From Chloroflexota bacterium (GTDB lineage: Bacteria > Chloroflexota > Dormibacteria > CF-121): a DNA stretch of 46,493 bases. Both the position numbers and the translations under genes were made by a program. Positions 8,795-16,266 of the stretch are shown here, one piece after another. The notes beneath the pieces were generated by a model. The model ran no database searches, had not been told where the DNA came from, and was given only the letters and a program-made list of their open reading frames with translations. Each line of letters begins with the position of its first letter. The first letter of the stretch is position 1. The DNA lies in NCBI GenBank assembly GCA_005881215.1, contig VBDZ01000018.1:1-46493 (forward strand), in the 5' to 3' direction.

Positions 8795-9421
8795 TCAGCC
8801 CTCCCCGGCGGAACGCGTTGGCGTCGCCGTCGCGAACACGATGGCCATCTCACTCAGCGCGTCGATCGCGGCGTCCGCGTCGAAATCGGGATCCATCACC
8901 TGCTGCAGATAGATGCCGTGCAGGCTTCCCCAGATAGCCGCGGCGATCGCATCCGCCGAAGCCGCCGGGGGCTCCGCCATCCCGGCGATCACGCCGCGGG
9001 TGATGCGGGCGATAAAAGCGCGGCGTTCGTCGATGAACGCCCTGACGGCGGCTGCGATCCTCGGGTTGTGAATTCCGACGCCGAACATGTCAAAGGTCAG
9101 CAGGAACAGGCTGCGGTAGCTCTTCAACTCCTGCTTGGCGAGCTCGAACCCCAGCCGGGCAAAGCGCATCGGGTCGGCGTCCTCGGGCAGCGGCCCACTC
9201 AAGTTCAACCCGGCCGCTTCCCAGGCCCGGATGGCCGGCTCGCAGGCGTGCTCGATGGCCGCCACCAGCAGGTCTTCCTTGGTTTGGAAGTAGTAATGCG
9301 CCAGGCCCGGGGCGACGCCAGCCTCGGCGGCAATGTCCTTCATCGAGGTCTCGTGGTAGCCGCGCTTGACCAGTGCCTGGTAGGCCGCCTCGATGATCCG
9401 GTCCTTGGTTTGATCCGGCAT
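8795..9421 (-). CDS. TetR-family transcriptional regulator of the adjacent MMPL transporter, 208 aa
   Basis: Residues about 5-55 form a TetR N-terminal DNA-binding domain: KDRIIEAAYQALVKRGYHETSMKDIAAEAGVA followed by GLAHYYFQTKEDLL, the typical HTH and the following YxF motif. The rest is a helical ligand-binding and dimerisation domain without a recognisable ligand motif. ATG 9421 has GGGGAGGG just upstream and is preferred over a start ten codons earlier. It is first in a two-gene operon with the MMPL exporter. A palindromic operator at 9440-9463 overlaps the expected transcription start, so autoregulation by repression is the natural model; inducing ligand unknown. Confidence 0.92.
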   Translation of the reverse strand: MPDQTKDRIIEAAYQALVKRGYHETSMKDIAAEAGVAPGLAHYYFQTKEDLLVAAIEHACEPAIRAWEAAGLNLSGPLPEDADPMRFARLGFELAKQELKSYRSLFLLTFDMFGVGIHNPRIAAAVRAFIDERRAFIARITRGVIAGMAEPPAASADAIAAAIWGSLHGIYLQQVMDPDFDADAAIDALSEMAIVFATATPTRSAGEG

Positions 9422-9439
9422 GGTCCCTCCCCGCTGGTC

Positions 9440-9463
9440 TGATTTGGTCAACCAGCCAAATCA
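9440..9463 (-). promoter_or_regulatory. Probable TetR operator, 24-bp inverted repeat
   Basis: TGATTTGG at 9440-9447 and CCAAATCA at 9456-9463 are perfect 8-base inverted arms around an 8-base spacer. The palindrome lies between the promoter -10 at 9470-9475 and the TetR start, covering the expected transcription start. A partial extra half-site (TTGGTCA) lies at 9464-9470. Confidence 0.75.
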
Positions 9464-9469
9464 TTGGTC

Positions 9470-9498
9470 ATTCAATCAAACCCAAGCCCGGAAGTCAA
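9470..9498 (-). promoter_or_regulatory. Sigma-70-type promoter for tetR-mmpL
   Basis: On the minus strand TTGACT (9498-9493) is followed after exactly 17 bases by TTGAAT (9475-9470). This is the best-matched -35/-10 pair in the window, and it sits directly upstream of the palindromic operator. Confidence 0.65.
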
Positions 9499-9534
9499 GC
9501 TCTGGCCCGGCGGGCTCGCCTCAAGCCGACGTTG

Positions 9535-10803
9535 TCAGCCGGCGACTGCGGGACGAAGCTCGGGGACGGGCGGCGCGCCGTATTCGGCGACCAGCTGATC
9601 TACCGTGTTCTGCCAGCTGAACTGAGTCGCCACCAGCCGGCTGCGCCGGCTGAAGCAGCGGCCGAGCTCATCGTCGGCGAGCAGCCGTCCAATGCGCTCG
9701 GCATACTGCGCCGGGTCGTGGGACCGCAGGGTAAAGCCGGTCAGCCCATCCTTCACGATCGCCGGGATCCCCCCCACGCGGGCGGCCACCACGGGAGTGC
9801 CGCAGGCCGCCGCCTCCAGGGCCACCAGGCCAAACGACTCCGAATAGGAGGGCACCACGCAGACGGCGGCGAGGCTCAGGTACCCGGCTAACGCTTCCTG
9901 ATCGACCGAGCCGACGAACCGCACCTGTTGGGCGACCCCGAGGGCGCGGCCGAGCGCCAGCAACCGGGCCCGCTCCCCGCCGCTGGCACGGCTCTCGCTG
10001 GCACCGTTGTGGCTGTCATCCCCGATGACAATCAGCACCGGCGGTTCCGGCTCGCCGAGATGGTCCGACAAGAGGGCCAGCGCCTGGACAACGATCTCGG
10101 CGCCTTTCAGTCGCTCCAGCCGGCCGGCGAAGACGATGACCTTGGCCGCACCGAGGCCCAGCCGGACGCGCAGCGCCGCGGTCGGGCGAGGGGCGAATAG
10201 TCGCAAATCCACGCCCGGGGCTACCACGCTGACCTGCGATCGCAATGCGCCATACAGACGGACCAGGTCGTCGGCCTCCTGGAGGCTGGACGCGATCAAC
10301 CGATCGGCGTTGCGCACGATAGCCTGCTCGACCGCGATCCGGTGATCAGGTTCCACCATGGCGCCCTCGGCGGCACGTTCGTTCTTGACCCGAGCCAGGG
10401 TATGAAAGGTGTGAAACCAGGGCAGCTTCCAATCGTCTCGCAGCCGGGCGCCGACCCAGCCGGAAAGCCAGTAGTGCGTGTGGATGAGGCGGTAGCCAGC
10501 GCGACGCCGGCGCGCCTCGTCGAGGACGGCCTGAGTGAAGTCCGGCATCAGATCGAACAGTTGCACTTTGTCCACCTCGCCGCCCGGGCCAACGGCGAGC
10601 CGGGTCACCCAGCTCCGATCGGCGAGCCGCACCCGGTCCGTGCCGGCACCGCCGGACTGGCGGGTAAACACCTCAGTCGGAATCCCCCGCCGGCTGAGTT
10701 CCTCGCACACCGCCCGCAGGTAGACGTTCATCCCGCCGTTTTCGCCCGACCCGAGCGGAGCGACCGGTGAGGCATGCACGCTGACGATCGCGAGCGGTTT
10801 CAG
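9535..10803 (-). CDS. GT4-family glycosyltransferase, MshA/sucrose-phosphate-synthase-like, 422 aa
   Basis: A GT-B fold retaining glycosyltransferase using a nucleotide sugar. Seen motifs: the glycine-rich loop LGSGENGGMNVYLRAVCEEL near the N-terminus, HTHYWLSGWVG, the acceptor-to-donor hinge VFAGRLERLKGAEIVVQAL, and the donor-binding EX7E region YSESFGLVALEAAACGTP. It resembles D-inositol-3-phosphate glycosyltransferases, but substrate is not certain. The N-terminal beta strand LKPLAIVSVHASP is encoded only if translation starts at CTG 10803; a GGGAGGG lies at 10815-10809, five bases from that CTG, and TAA precedes it. The next ordinary start, GTG 10779, would delete the strand and has no ribosome site. 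The gene is divergent from the K+ channel gene. Confidence 0.85.
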   Translation of the reverse strand: MKPLAIVSVHASPVAPLGSGENGGMNVYLRAVCEELSRRGIPTEVFTRQSGGAGTDRVRLADRSWVTRLAVGPGGEVDKVQLFDLMPDFTQAVLDEARRRRAGYRLIHTHYWLSGWVGARLRDDWKLPWFHTFHTLARVKNERAAEGAMVEPDHRIAVEQAIVRNADRLIASSLQEADDLVRLYGALRSQVSVVAPGVDLRLFAPRPTAALRVRLGLGAAKVIVFAGRLERLKGAEIVVQALALLSDHLGEPEPPVLIVIGDDSHNGASESRASGGERARLLALGRALGVAQQVRFVGSVDQEALAGYLSLAAVCVVPSYSESFGLVALEAAACGTPVVAARVGGIPAIVKDGLTGFTLRSHDPAQYAERIGRLLADDELGRCFSRRSRLVATQFSWQNTVDQLVAEYGAPPVPELRPAVAG

Positions 10804-10808
10804 TTACA

Positions 10809-10815
10809 CCCTCCC
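10809..10815 (-). promoter_or_regulatory. Ribosome binding site deciding a CTG start
   Basis: GGGAGGG on the minus strand lies five bases upstream of CTG 10803 and 29 bases upstream of the first GTG (10779), so it fits only the CTG. An ATG just upstream (10816) opens a five-codon frame whose TGA overlaps the CTG, which might provide coupling. Confidence 0.55.
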
Positions 10816-10974
10816 ATGGTGTGGTGGAACGCCTTTTATCGTCGCGGTTCGCGCCCCGCCCGGTCAACTTCAAAGGAGAACAAGCGGGCCGCAAACCGGC
10901 AGCAACCCTGCGCTGGCGGCGCGACGCCGACACCGACCAGCAGTCTTCCTGGGTTCGTCGTGACTCTCCAGCTG

Positions 10975-10983
10975 TGCTAGGGT
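10975..10983 (+). promoter_or_regulatory. Extended -10 promoter for the K+ channel gene
   Basis: TGC plus TAGGGT gives an extended -10 in the same CTGTGCTAG context as at 1945-1953. No good -35 is seen. The transcript would begin near 10990, leaving roughly 60-115 bases of leader depending on the start codon. Confidence 0.4.
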
Positions 10984-11104
10984 GGTGCCGAATTCTTAGC
11001 CACCCTGGCACAAACCCAAACCTACGATCCAGCCACAGCCAGTCAACCCGCTGAAGCGTTTCCAGCTCCCTCTTCTGATCCTCGCCCTGGTCTTTTGCTA
11101 TGGG

Positions 11105-12031
11105 GTGATCGGCTACATGGTCTTCCTCCACTGGAACTTCGTCGACGCCCTATTCATGGTGCTAACCACGGTCACCACCGTCGGCTACGAGGAGGTTCAT
11201 CCGCTGGGCGAGGGAGGCCGGATCTTCACCATGACGGTGATCGTGTTCGGGGTGGGGACGATGCTGTACACGCTGGCCACCTTCGGCGAGTTGCTGGTGG
11301 AGGGACATCTCGCCCGCTACGCTAGGATGCGCGGCATGGAACGCCGGATCGCCGGGCTGTCGGACCATTTCGTCATCTGTGGCTACGGCCGGATGGGGAC
11401 GCGGGTCGCCCAGGAGTTCCGGCAGATCGACCAATCCTTCGTCATGGTCGAGAACAACCTGGAGCCGCTCGAGCGGCTCCGCACCAGCGACCTGTTGTTC
11501 GTGGAGGGCGACGGCGCTTCTGACGAGTCGCTGCTCAAGGCGGGCATCCTCCGCGCCAAAGGACTGGTCTCGGCCGTGGACTCGGATGAGCGCAATGTCT
11601 TCATCACCCTTACGGCCCGATCATTGAATCCAGCCCTGTACATCGTGGCGCGCTCCTCTTACCCAGACTCGGTGGAGAAGCTGCGCCGGGCGGGCGCCAA
11701 CCAGGTGGTTTCGCCCTACCTGATGGGTGCCCACCGGATGGCCGCGCTGGCGGTCCGGCCGGTCGCGGTCGATGTCCTGGATACCGTTTTGCACGGAGAA
11801 AACATCGACCTGGTCATCGAGGAATTCCTGGTCCCGTCGAGCTCGAAGGTCCTCGGGCGGACCCTGCGCGATTCCGGGATGCGAGAGGCCGGCGCCAACG
11901 TGCTCGCCATTCGCAAGCGGAGCGGCCAGCTGCGCATCAACCCACCCGAGACCCAGGTCCTGGAAAGCGACGACCTGCTGGTCGCCATCGGCACTCGCCA
12001 GCAGATGAGCGCCGCGGAACGGCTGCTCTGA
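11105..12031 (+). CDS. Potassium channel protein with RCK (TrkA-N and TrkA-C) domains, 308 aa or longer
   Basis: A two-helix ion channel fused to a cytoplasmic gating domain. The pore segment TTVTTVGYEEVHP contains the selectivity filter, with Glu where the classical filter has Gly-Asp. A second helix (IFTMTVIVFGVGTMLYTLATF) follows. The RCK domain begins at FVICGYGRMGTRVAQEF, a Rossmann NAD-binding loop, with VEGDGASDESLLKAGI and a C-terminal TrkA-C part ending in DDLLVAIGTRQQ. GTG 11105 is the first ordinary start, but it cuts the first helix. In-frame codons upstream encode LKRFQLPLLILALVFCYG, beginning with CTG 11051, with no ATG, GTG or TTG before the stop at 10997. The true protein may therefore be about 326 residues. 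Confidence 0.85.
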   Translation: MIGYMVFLHWNFVDALFMVLTTVTTVGYEEVHPLGEGGRIFTMTVIVFGVGTMLYTLATFGELLVEGHLARYARMRGMERRIAGLSDHFVICGYGRMGTRVAQEFRQIDQSFVMVENNLEPLERLRTSDLLFVEGDGASDESLLKAGILRAKGLVSAVDSDERNVFITLTARSLNPALYIVARSSYPDSVEKLRRAGANQVVSPYLMGAHRMAALAVRPVAVDVLDTVLHGENIDLVIEEFLVPSSSKVLGRTLRDSGMREAGANVLAIRKRSGQLRINPPETQVLESDDLLVAIGTRQQMSAAERLL

Positions 12032-12066
12032 CCTCGGCGTAACCGGGTCGGCGGCACCGGGCCTCC

Positions 12067-13179
12067 ATGAAGCGGCTGCTGTTTTTGTTCTCGGATACCG
12101 GCGCCGGCCATCGGGCCGCGGCGGAAGCGGTCGCCGCCGCCCTGGCGCTTCGCTACCCCAATCGCTTCCAGGTCGATTGCTTCGACCCGATGGCCGACCC
12201 GCATGTCCTGGCCGGCAGGCTGACCGCGCTCTACGGACCGGTCACCCGCCGGCTTCCCTTCCTGTGGAGCGCCGCCTACCACGCCACCAACCTGCAGCCG
12301 ACGGTCCGCCTTTTCCAGCACAGCATTGGCCGGGGGCTACGACGCAAGCTTCGGGCCGCCCTCGACCCACGGCCGGCGCTGGTGGCGAGCTTTCACCCGC
12401 TCCTGAACCACGTCGCCGTCGACGTCCTGCCCTACGGGGTGCCCCGGGTGACGGTGATCACCGACTGGATCAATTTCCACCAGGCCTGGACCGACCTGAA
12501 AGCGGACTGCATCATCTGCCCGTCGCAGGCGGCCTACGATCTATGCCGGCGGCGCGGCGTGCCAGCCGACCGGTTGGTGCGCGCCGGGCTGCCGATCCAT
12601 CCCCGCTTCCAGGACGCCATCCGCCACGCCAGCGATAAGCCGTCGATGCGGCTGCGGCTCCGCCTGCGGCCGCACGCGCCGACCGTGCTGCTCGCCGGCG
12701 GCGGCGACGGTACCGAACCCCTGCGAAAATACGCCGCGGCGCTGGCCCGCTCACCACTGGACGTCCAGGTGCTCGCGGTGTGCGGGCGCAATCAAACCCT
12801 GGCCCGCCGGATCCGGGAGGACAACCACGCCGGGGTCCACGTGTTCGGTTTCGTCGAGAACATGCCCGATCTGCTGCTCGCCGCGGACCTGCTGGCGACC
12901 CGGGCAGGTCCGGGAATGATCGCCGAGGGACTCAGCTGCGGATGTCCGCTGCTACTCACCGGCTACCTCCCCGGCCAGGAGGGGGGGAACGTCAGCGAGG
13001 TGGTGCGGCGCGGGCTCGGCCGCTACGTGCCCCGTCCCAACGATCTAGTGGGCGCCGTCAACGAGTGGTTCGAAAAACCGCAAGCGGAGCGGCTGGCGGA
13101 TGCCGATCGCGCCCGCGCCGCCGCTGATCCGACGGCCGCCTTTACCATCGCAGACGTCCTCGTCCGGATGAGCGGCTGA
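12067..13179 (+). CDS. MGDG-synthase-like glycosyltransferase (GT28-type), 370 aa
   Basis: The N-terminus matches the MGDG synthase acceptor domain: RLLFLFSDTGAGHRAAAEAVAAAL is the family glycine-His loop, followed by DCFDPMADP and SFHPLLNHVAV. The C-terminal donor domain has VLLAGGGDGTEPLRKYAAAL and AGPGMIAEGLSCGCPLLLTGYLPGQEGGN. Related enzymes add galactose or glucose to diacylglycerol, making membrane glycolipids; MurG is a more distant relative. The sugar and lipid acceptor cannot be decided. It starts 35 bases after the K+ channel gene, so may be cotranscribed, and ends one base before the convergent helicase gene. Confidence 0.85.
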   Translation: MKRLLFLFSDTGAGHRAAAEAVAAALALRYPNRFQVDCFDPMADPHVLAGRLTALYGPVTRRLPFLWSAAYHATNLQPTVRLFQHSIGRGLRRKLRAALDPRPALVASFHPLLNHVAVDVLPYGVPRVTVITDWINFHQAWTDLKADCIICPSQAAYDLCRRRGVPADRLVRAGLPIHPRFQDAIRHASDKPSMRLRLRLRPHAPTVLLAGGGDGTEPLRKYAAALARSPLDVQVLAVCGRNQTLARRIREDNHAGVHVFGFVENMPDLLLAADLLATRAGPGMIAEGLSCGCPLLLTGYLPGQEGGNVSEVVRRGLGRYVPRPNDLVGAVNEWFEKPQAERLADADRARAAADPTAAFTIADVLVRMSG

Positions 13180-13180
13180 T

Positions 13181-15976
13181 CTAAACCGCGGCGCTGGGGC
13201 AGAGCAACCGGAAATCACAGCCGGAGCACTTCATCCGGTCAGGCCGAGCCGGGAACAGCTCGGCGCGGATGCCATCGGCGACCTTGACGATCGTCTGGCG
13301 ATCTTCCTCCAACCGTTCGACGGGTTTGTCGACCGTGACTCGCGCGCCGGTTTCGAGGTAGTAGTAGGAAAGGCTGAGCGGATCGAAACGGAAAACCTCA
13401 CGAGCCGCCAGCGCATAGACTCCGAGCTGCAAGTCGCGCTGGAGTTCCGCCGCCCGCCTGGCGGAGCCCGTCTTGTAATCGATCACCTCATAACTGCCGT
13501 CGGGATGGCGGTCCACCCGGTCGATCCGGCCACTCAGCCGTAGCCCGTCGACCCGCAAGCTGAACGGCTGCTCCAGTAACAGCGGCTTGCTCAAGTCGCC
13601 GGCGTCGAAAGCGCGTCGCAGGTAGGTTCGGCCCAGGTCCTGCAAGGAGGGCGCCTGCTCCGGGGCGCAGAAGCGCTCGCGCGCCCAGGCGGCCACATAC
13701 GCGGCATCCACCATCTCCCAGGTGAGCGGGCGTTCCCGCTCGATACTACCGAGCGCATCTTTGAGAGCTTCGTGCAGGATGCGGCCGAACTGCATCTGCG
13801 GGCGGGGCCGGGTCGGCAGCCGGAAGACGAAGCGGTACTGGTACATCTGCGGGCAGCGCAGGTAGGTATCGACCTGGGTGTAGGAAAGGGCGGCGATCGG
13901 CGGCGCGTCGTTGAGCGGCAGCTCGACCTGGCGCGCGACCTCGACCCGGCCGTTCGACGCCGAAGACAGCAGGGACGTAGCGGCGAGCTCGCGGGCCTCC
14001 TCGCCGCGGATGGGGGTGAGAAATCGCGAAGGGCGCCAGTCCTTGACGCCCTCGTACCGCCCGGCCAGCGTGCAGACCACTTCTTCGCGGGCTCGCGTCA
14101 GCGCCACGTAGGCGAGCCGCCGTTCCTCCGCCAGGTGGAGTTCGGCCGGCGGCAGTTCCTCTTTGAGGAGCTCATTCGGCAGCGTCAGGCCCTCACTCCG
14201 GCGGTTCGACGGGAAGCGACCCTCGACCAGGTGGGGCACGATGACCAGGCCAAACTCCAACCCTTTCGCCTGGTGCGCGGTCATTACGTGCACCGCGTTG
14301 ACGGTCTCATCCAGCGGCGCGATCTCTTCGTCCGCCTGCGCCGCCTCGGTGGCGTCGAGGTGCTTGAGGTAGGCGGCGAGGTGGTGATCCGGGTGTTCGT
14401 CGCAGTAGGCCGTTACCAGCTCGGCCAGCTTCTGGACATTGGCGCTGACCTGCAGGCGCTCGATCGGGCCCGCGAACCGCTCGAGGTCGAGATACCGGGT
14501 TTGCTCCATCACCTCGTAAAAGAGGTCGTCAACCCCAAGCCGCAACGCCTGCCCGCTGAACCGCCGGAGGTCGGTGGTCAGGCGGCGGGCCCCGTCGTCC
14601 TCGACCTCCGCGAGCAGGTCGAAGAACCGCCGGCCATTGTCGCGCGCCCGGCGCGACCAGCGACCCGCCTCCACCGGGTCAACCGTGTAGCGAGGTAGGC
14701 TGAGCAGTCGCATCAAGCAGACGGTGTCGTCCGGGCTGTCGATGGCCCGCAAGTAGGCGAGGCAGTCCTTCACCTCGGGCTGCTGGTAGAAGCCGCGACC
14801 GCCGCTCACCTGGTAGGCGACCCCGATCCGCTGCAACGCCCGGGCGAAGTTGTGCAGGTGGGCGTTGGCCCGCAATAGGATCGCGATCGCGTTGGGCCGG
14901 AAGCGTCCGATCTCGATCGCGGACTTGACGTAGGCCGCCACCGCGTCGGCTTCATCGGTCACGCTGGCCGCGGTCAGCACGCTCACCGGCGGGCCCTCGC
15001 CCCGGGTCGCCTTGAGCCGCTTCTCCAGGCGATCCGGATCGTCGGCGATGAGCCGGGCGGCCGCGCGCAGGATCGGGCCGCGACTGCGATAGTTGTCCTC
15101 GAGTCGAATCACCGTGGCATCGGGGTACACCGTCCGAAACCGCCTCAGGTTTGCCACCGAGGCACCGCGAAACTTGTAGATGCTCTGGTCGTCATCGCCG
15201 ACGACGCAAAGGTTGCGCTCCGGACCGGTGAGCAGCTCGAGCAGGCGGCTCTGCGCGAAGTTCGTGTCCTGGAATTCGTCGACCATCAGGTGGGCGAAGC
15301 GCTGGCCTTGCCGGGCGCGAACCGATGCTTGCGCCATGAGCAACTGGACGCTATAGAGGATGGTGTCGTCGAAGTCCAGCCGATCCTCGGCGAGCAGCCG
15401 CTGCTGATACTCGCGGTAGACCAGGGCGGCTTCACGCTGGGCCGCGACCACGGGGTCGTCCACCGGTGCCATGGCGCTCGCCCACGCCTCGAATTCCGGT
15501 GGTGACACCAGTTCTTGCTTGGCCCGCTCCACCAATTTCAAGAGCTCGCCGATGTGCTCGTAGGGCCGCTGGGGGTGAAACAGGTGTGGCGGCCGTTGGG
15601 CGAAGAGCACGTCGCGAATTAGCTCCCACTTGCGGACCTCGGAAACGATGCGAAAACCCTTCGGGACGCCGCACAACCAGCCCTCATCCTGGAGAAATCG
15701 CTGGGCGAAGGCGTGGTACGTCATCACAAAACGCTCGCCGGCCGGCAGATAATCCTCTTGCTCGACGCGATCAAGTACCTCGCGCGCCGCCTTTTCGGTG
15801 AAAGTCAGCAACAGGATCCGCTCCGCCGGGATCCCCGCTTGTCGAAGGCGTCGGTAGCGTTCCACCAGCACGCGGGTTTTGCCGGTCCCGGCCCCGGCCA
15901 CGAGGAGCAGTGGACCGCTGAGGTGGGCGACGGCCCTGCCCTGCGCCTCGGTCAGTGGAGGCCCGGTGGCGATCAT
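13181..15976 (-). CDS. UvrD/Rep-type helicase with C-terminal PD-(D/E)XK iron-sulfur nuclease, 931 aa
   Basis: An SF1A helicase. Visible motifs: Q-motif LTEAQGRAV, Walker A LLVAGAGTGKTRVL, Walker B LMVDEFQDTNFAQS, motif III GDDDQSIYKFRGA, motif V MTAHQAKGLEF and motif VI YVALTRAREEV. The last 270 residues are a PDDEXK_1 nuclease: LRLSGRIDRVD and YEVIDYKTG give the catalytic Asp and Asp-x-Lys. One Cys in YLRCPQMYQYRF plus CSGCDFRLLC at the very end form the C...CxxCx5C iron-staple pattern of AddB-like and AdnA/B-like nucleases. A single polypeptide with helicase and nuclease suggests double-strand-break end processing. ATG 15976 overlaps the stop of dciA as ATGA and removes a 45-residue low-complexity extension. 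Confidence 0.9.
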   Translation of the reverse strand: MIATGPPLTEAQGRAVAHLSGPLLLVAGAGTGKTRVLVERYRRLRQAGIPAERILLLTFTEKAAREVLDRVEQEDYLPAGERFVMTYHAFAQRFLQDEGWLCGVPKGFRIVSEVRKWELIRDVLFAQRPPHLFHPQRPYEHIGELLKLVERAKQELVSPPEFEAWASAMAPVDDPVVAAQREAALVYREYQQRLLAEDRLDFDDTILYSVQLLMAQASVRARQGQRFAHLMVDEFQDTNFAQSRLLELLTGPERNLCVVGDDDQSIYKFRGASVANLRRFRTVYPDATVIRLEDNYRSRGPILRAAARLIADDPDRLEKRLKATRGEGPPVSVLTAASVTDEADAVAAYVKSAIEIGRFRPNAIAILLRANAHLHNFARALQRIGVAYQVSGGRGFYQQPEVKDCLAYLRAIDSPDDTVCLMRLLSLPRYTVDPVEAGRWSRRARDNGRRFFDLLAEVEDDGARRLTTDLRRFSGQALRLGVDDLFYEVMEQTRYLDLERFAGPIERLQVSANVQKLAELVTAYCDEHPDHHLAAYLKHLDATEAAQADEEIAPLDETVNAVHVMTAHQAKGLEFGLVIVPHLVEGRFPSNRRSEGLTLPNELLKEELPPAELHLAEERRLAYVALTRAREEVVCTLAGRYEGVKDWRPSRFLTPIRGEEARELAATSLLSSASNGRVEVARQVELPLNDAPPIAALSYTQVDTYLRCPQMYQYRFVFRLPTRPRPQMQFGRILHEALKDALGSIERERPLTWEMVDAAYVAAWARERFCAPEQAPSLQDLGRTYLRRAFDAGDLSKPLLLEQPFSLRVDGLRLSGRIDRVDRHPDGSYEVIDYKTGSARRAAELQRDLQLGVYALAAREVFRFDPLSLSYYYLETGARVTVDKPVERLEEDRQTIVKVADGIRAELFPARPDRMKCSGCDFRLLCPSAAV

Positions 15977-16266
15977 GGTGACGGGCCGGCCTGCCGGAAA
16001 CGGATCTCCCGGATCGCGGGCGCCCCGATCAACAGGTTGAGTCGGTCGATCAATCGGCTGCGCTCGAGATGGAGTTGATGCGCGAGGGGCGTGCTGCTCG
16101 CGGTCACCCACAGGGTGCCGCCGGTGAGCTTGAGGGCGTGGGTTTCACGGGCGAGGTCGGCCCCCACCACCTGGGGCCAAAGCCAGAGCGCCTGCGCCTC
16201 ACGGGTCCGCCGCGCGATCCCGAGCGACTTGAGGGCGCGCGGCAGCGCCTCACCCACCTTACGCAT
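15973..16266 (-). CDS. DciA-family (DUF721) helicase-loader-like protein, 97 aa
   Basis: A small protein of the DciA/DUF721 family. In bacteria without DnaC or DnaI, DciA delivers the replicative helicase DnaB to the origin. The sequence has the short N-terminal helix MRKVGEALPRALKSLG, then LWLWPQVVGADLARETHALKLTGGTLWVTASSTPLAHQLHLER, the conserved core with the family pattern of W..VVG..... ATG 16266 overlaps the recF stop (ATGCGTAA, 8 bases shared); a GTG four codons upstream is the alternative. The position between recF and the helicase, next to dnaA, agrees with a replication role. The assignment is by pattern, so moderately strong. Confidence 0.8.
   Translation of the reverse strand: MRKVGEALPRALKSLGIARRTREAQALWLWPQVVGADLARETHALKLTGGTLWVTASSTPLAHQLHLERSRLIDRLNLLIGAPAIREIRFRQAGPSP

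Larger units (their letters stand above)
10804..11050. other. Intergenic region between divergent genes, with nested hairpin
   Basis: No convincing gene. It holds a nested hairpin at 10913-10940 (outer CTGG/CCAG, inner CGGCG/CGCCG with a CGA loop), a second small stem around 10889-10901 (GCCG/CGGC), and promoters in both directions. The AAAGGAGAAC at 10871-10880 looks like a ribosome site but no start codon follows. The structured stretch does not fit any riboswitch consensus I could match with confidence. Confidence 0.4.

Noticed and set aside
5372-9442. Long plus-strand frames opposite the MFS, MMPL and TetR genes
   Set aside because: GC-rich antisense shadows; they are rich in Arg, Gln, His and Asp with no family motif, while the minus strand carries clear conserved genes.
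10774-11131. Open frames on both strands in the gap between the GT4 and K+ channel genes
   Set aside because: Composition is Arg/Pro-rich with no domain, and they overlap promoters and parts of both genes; better read as non-coding.
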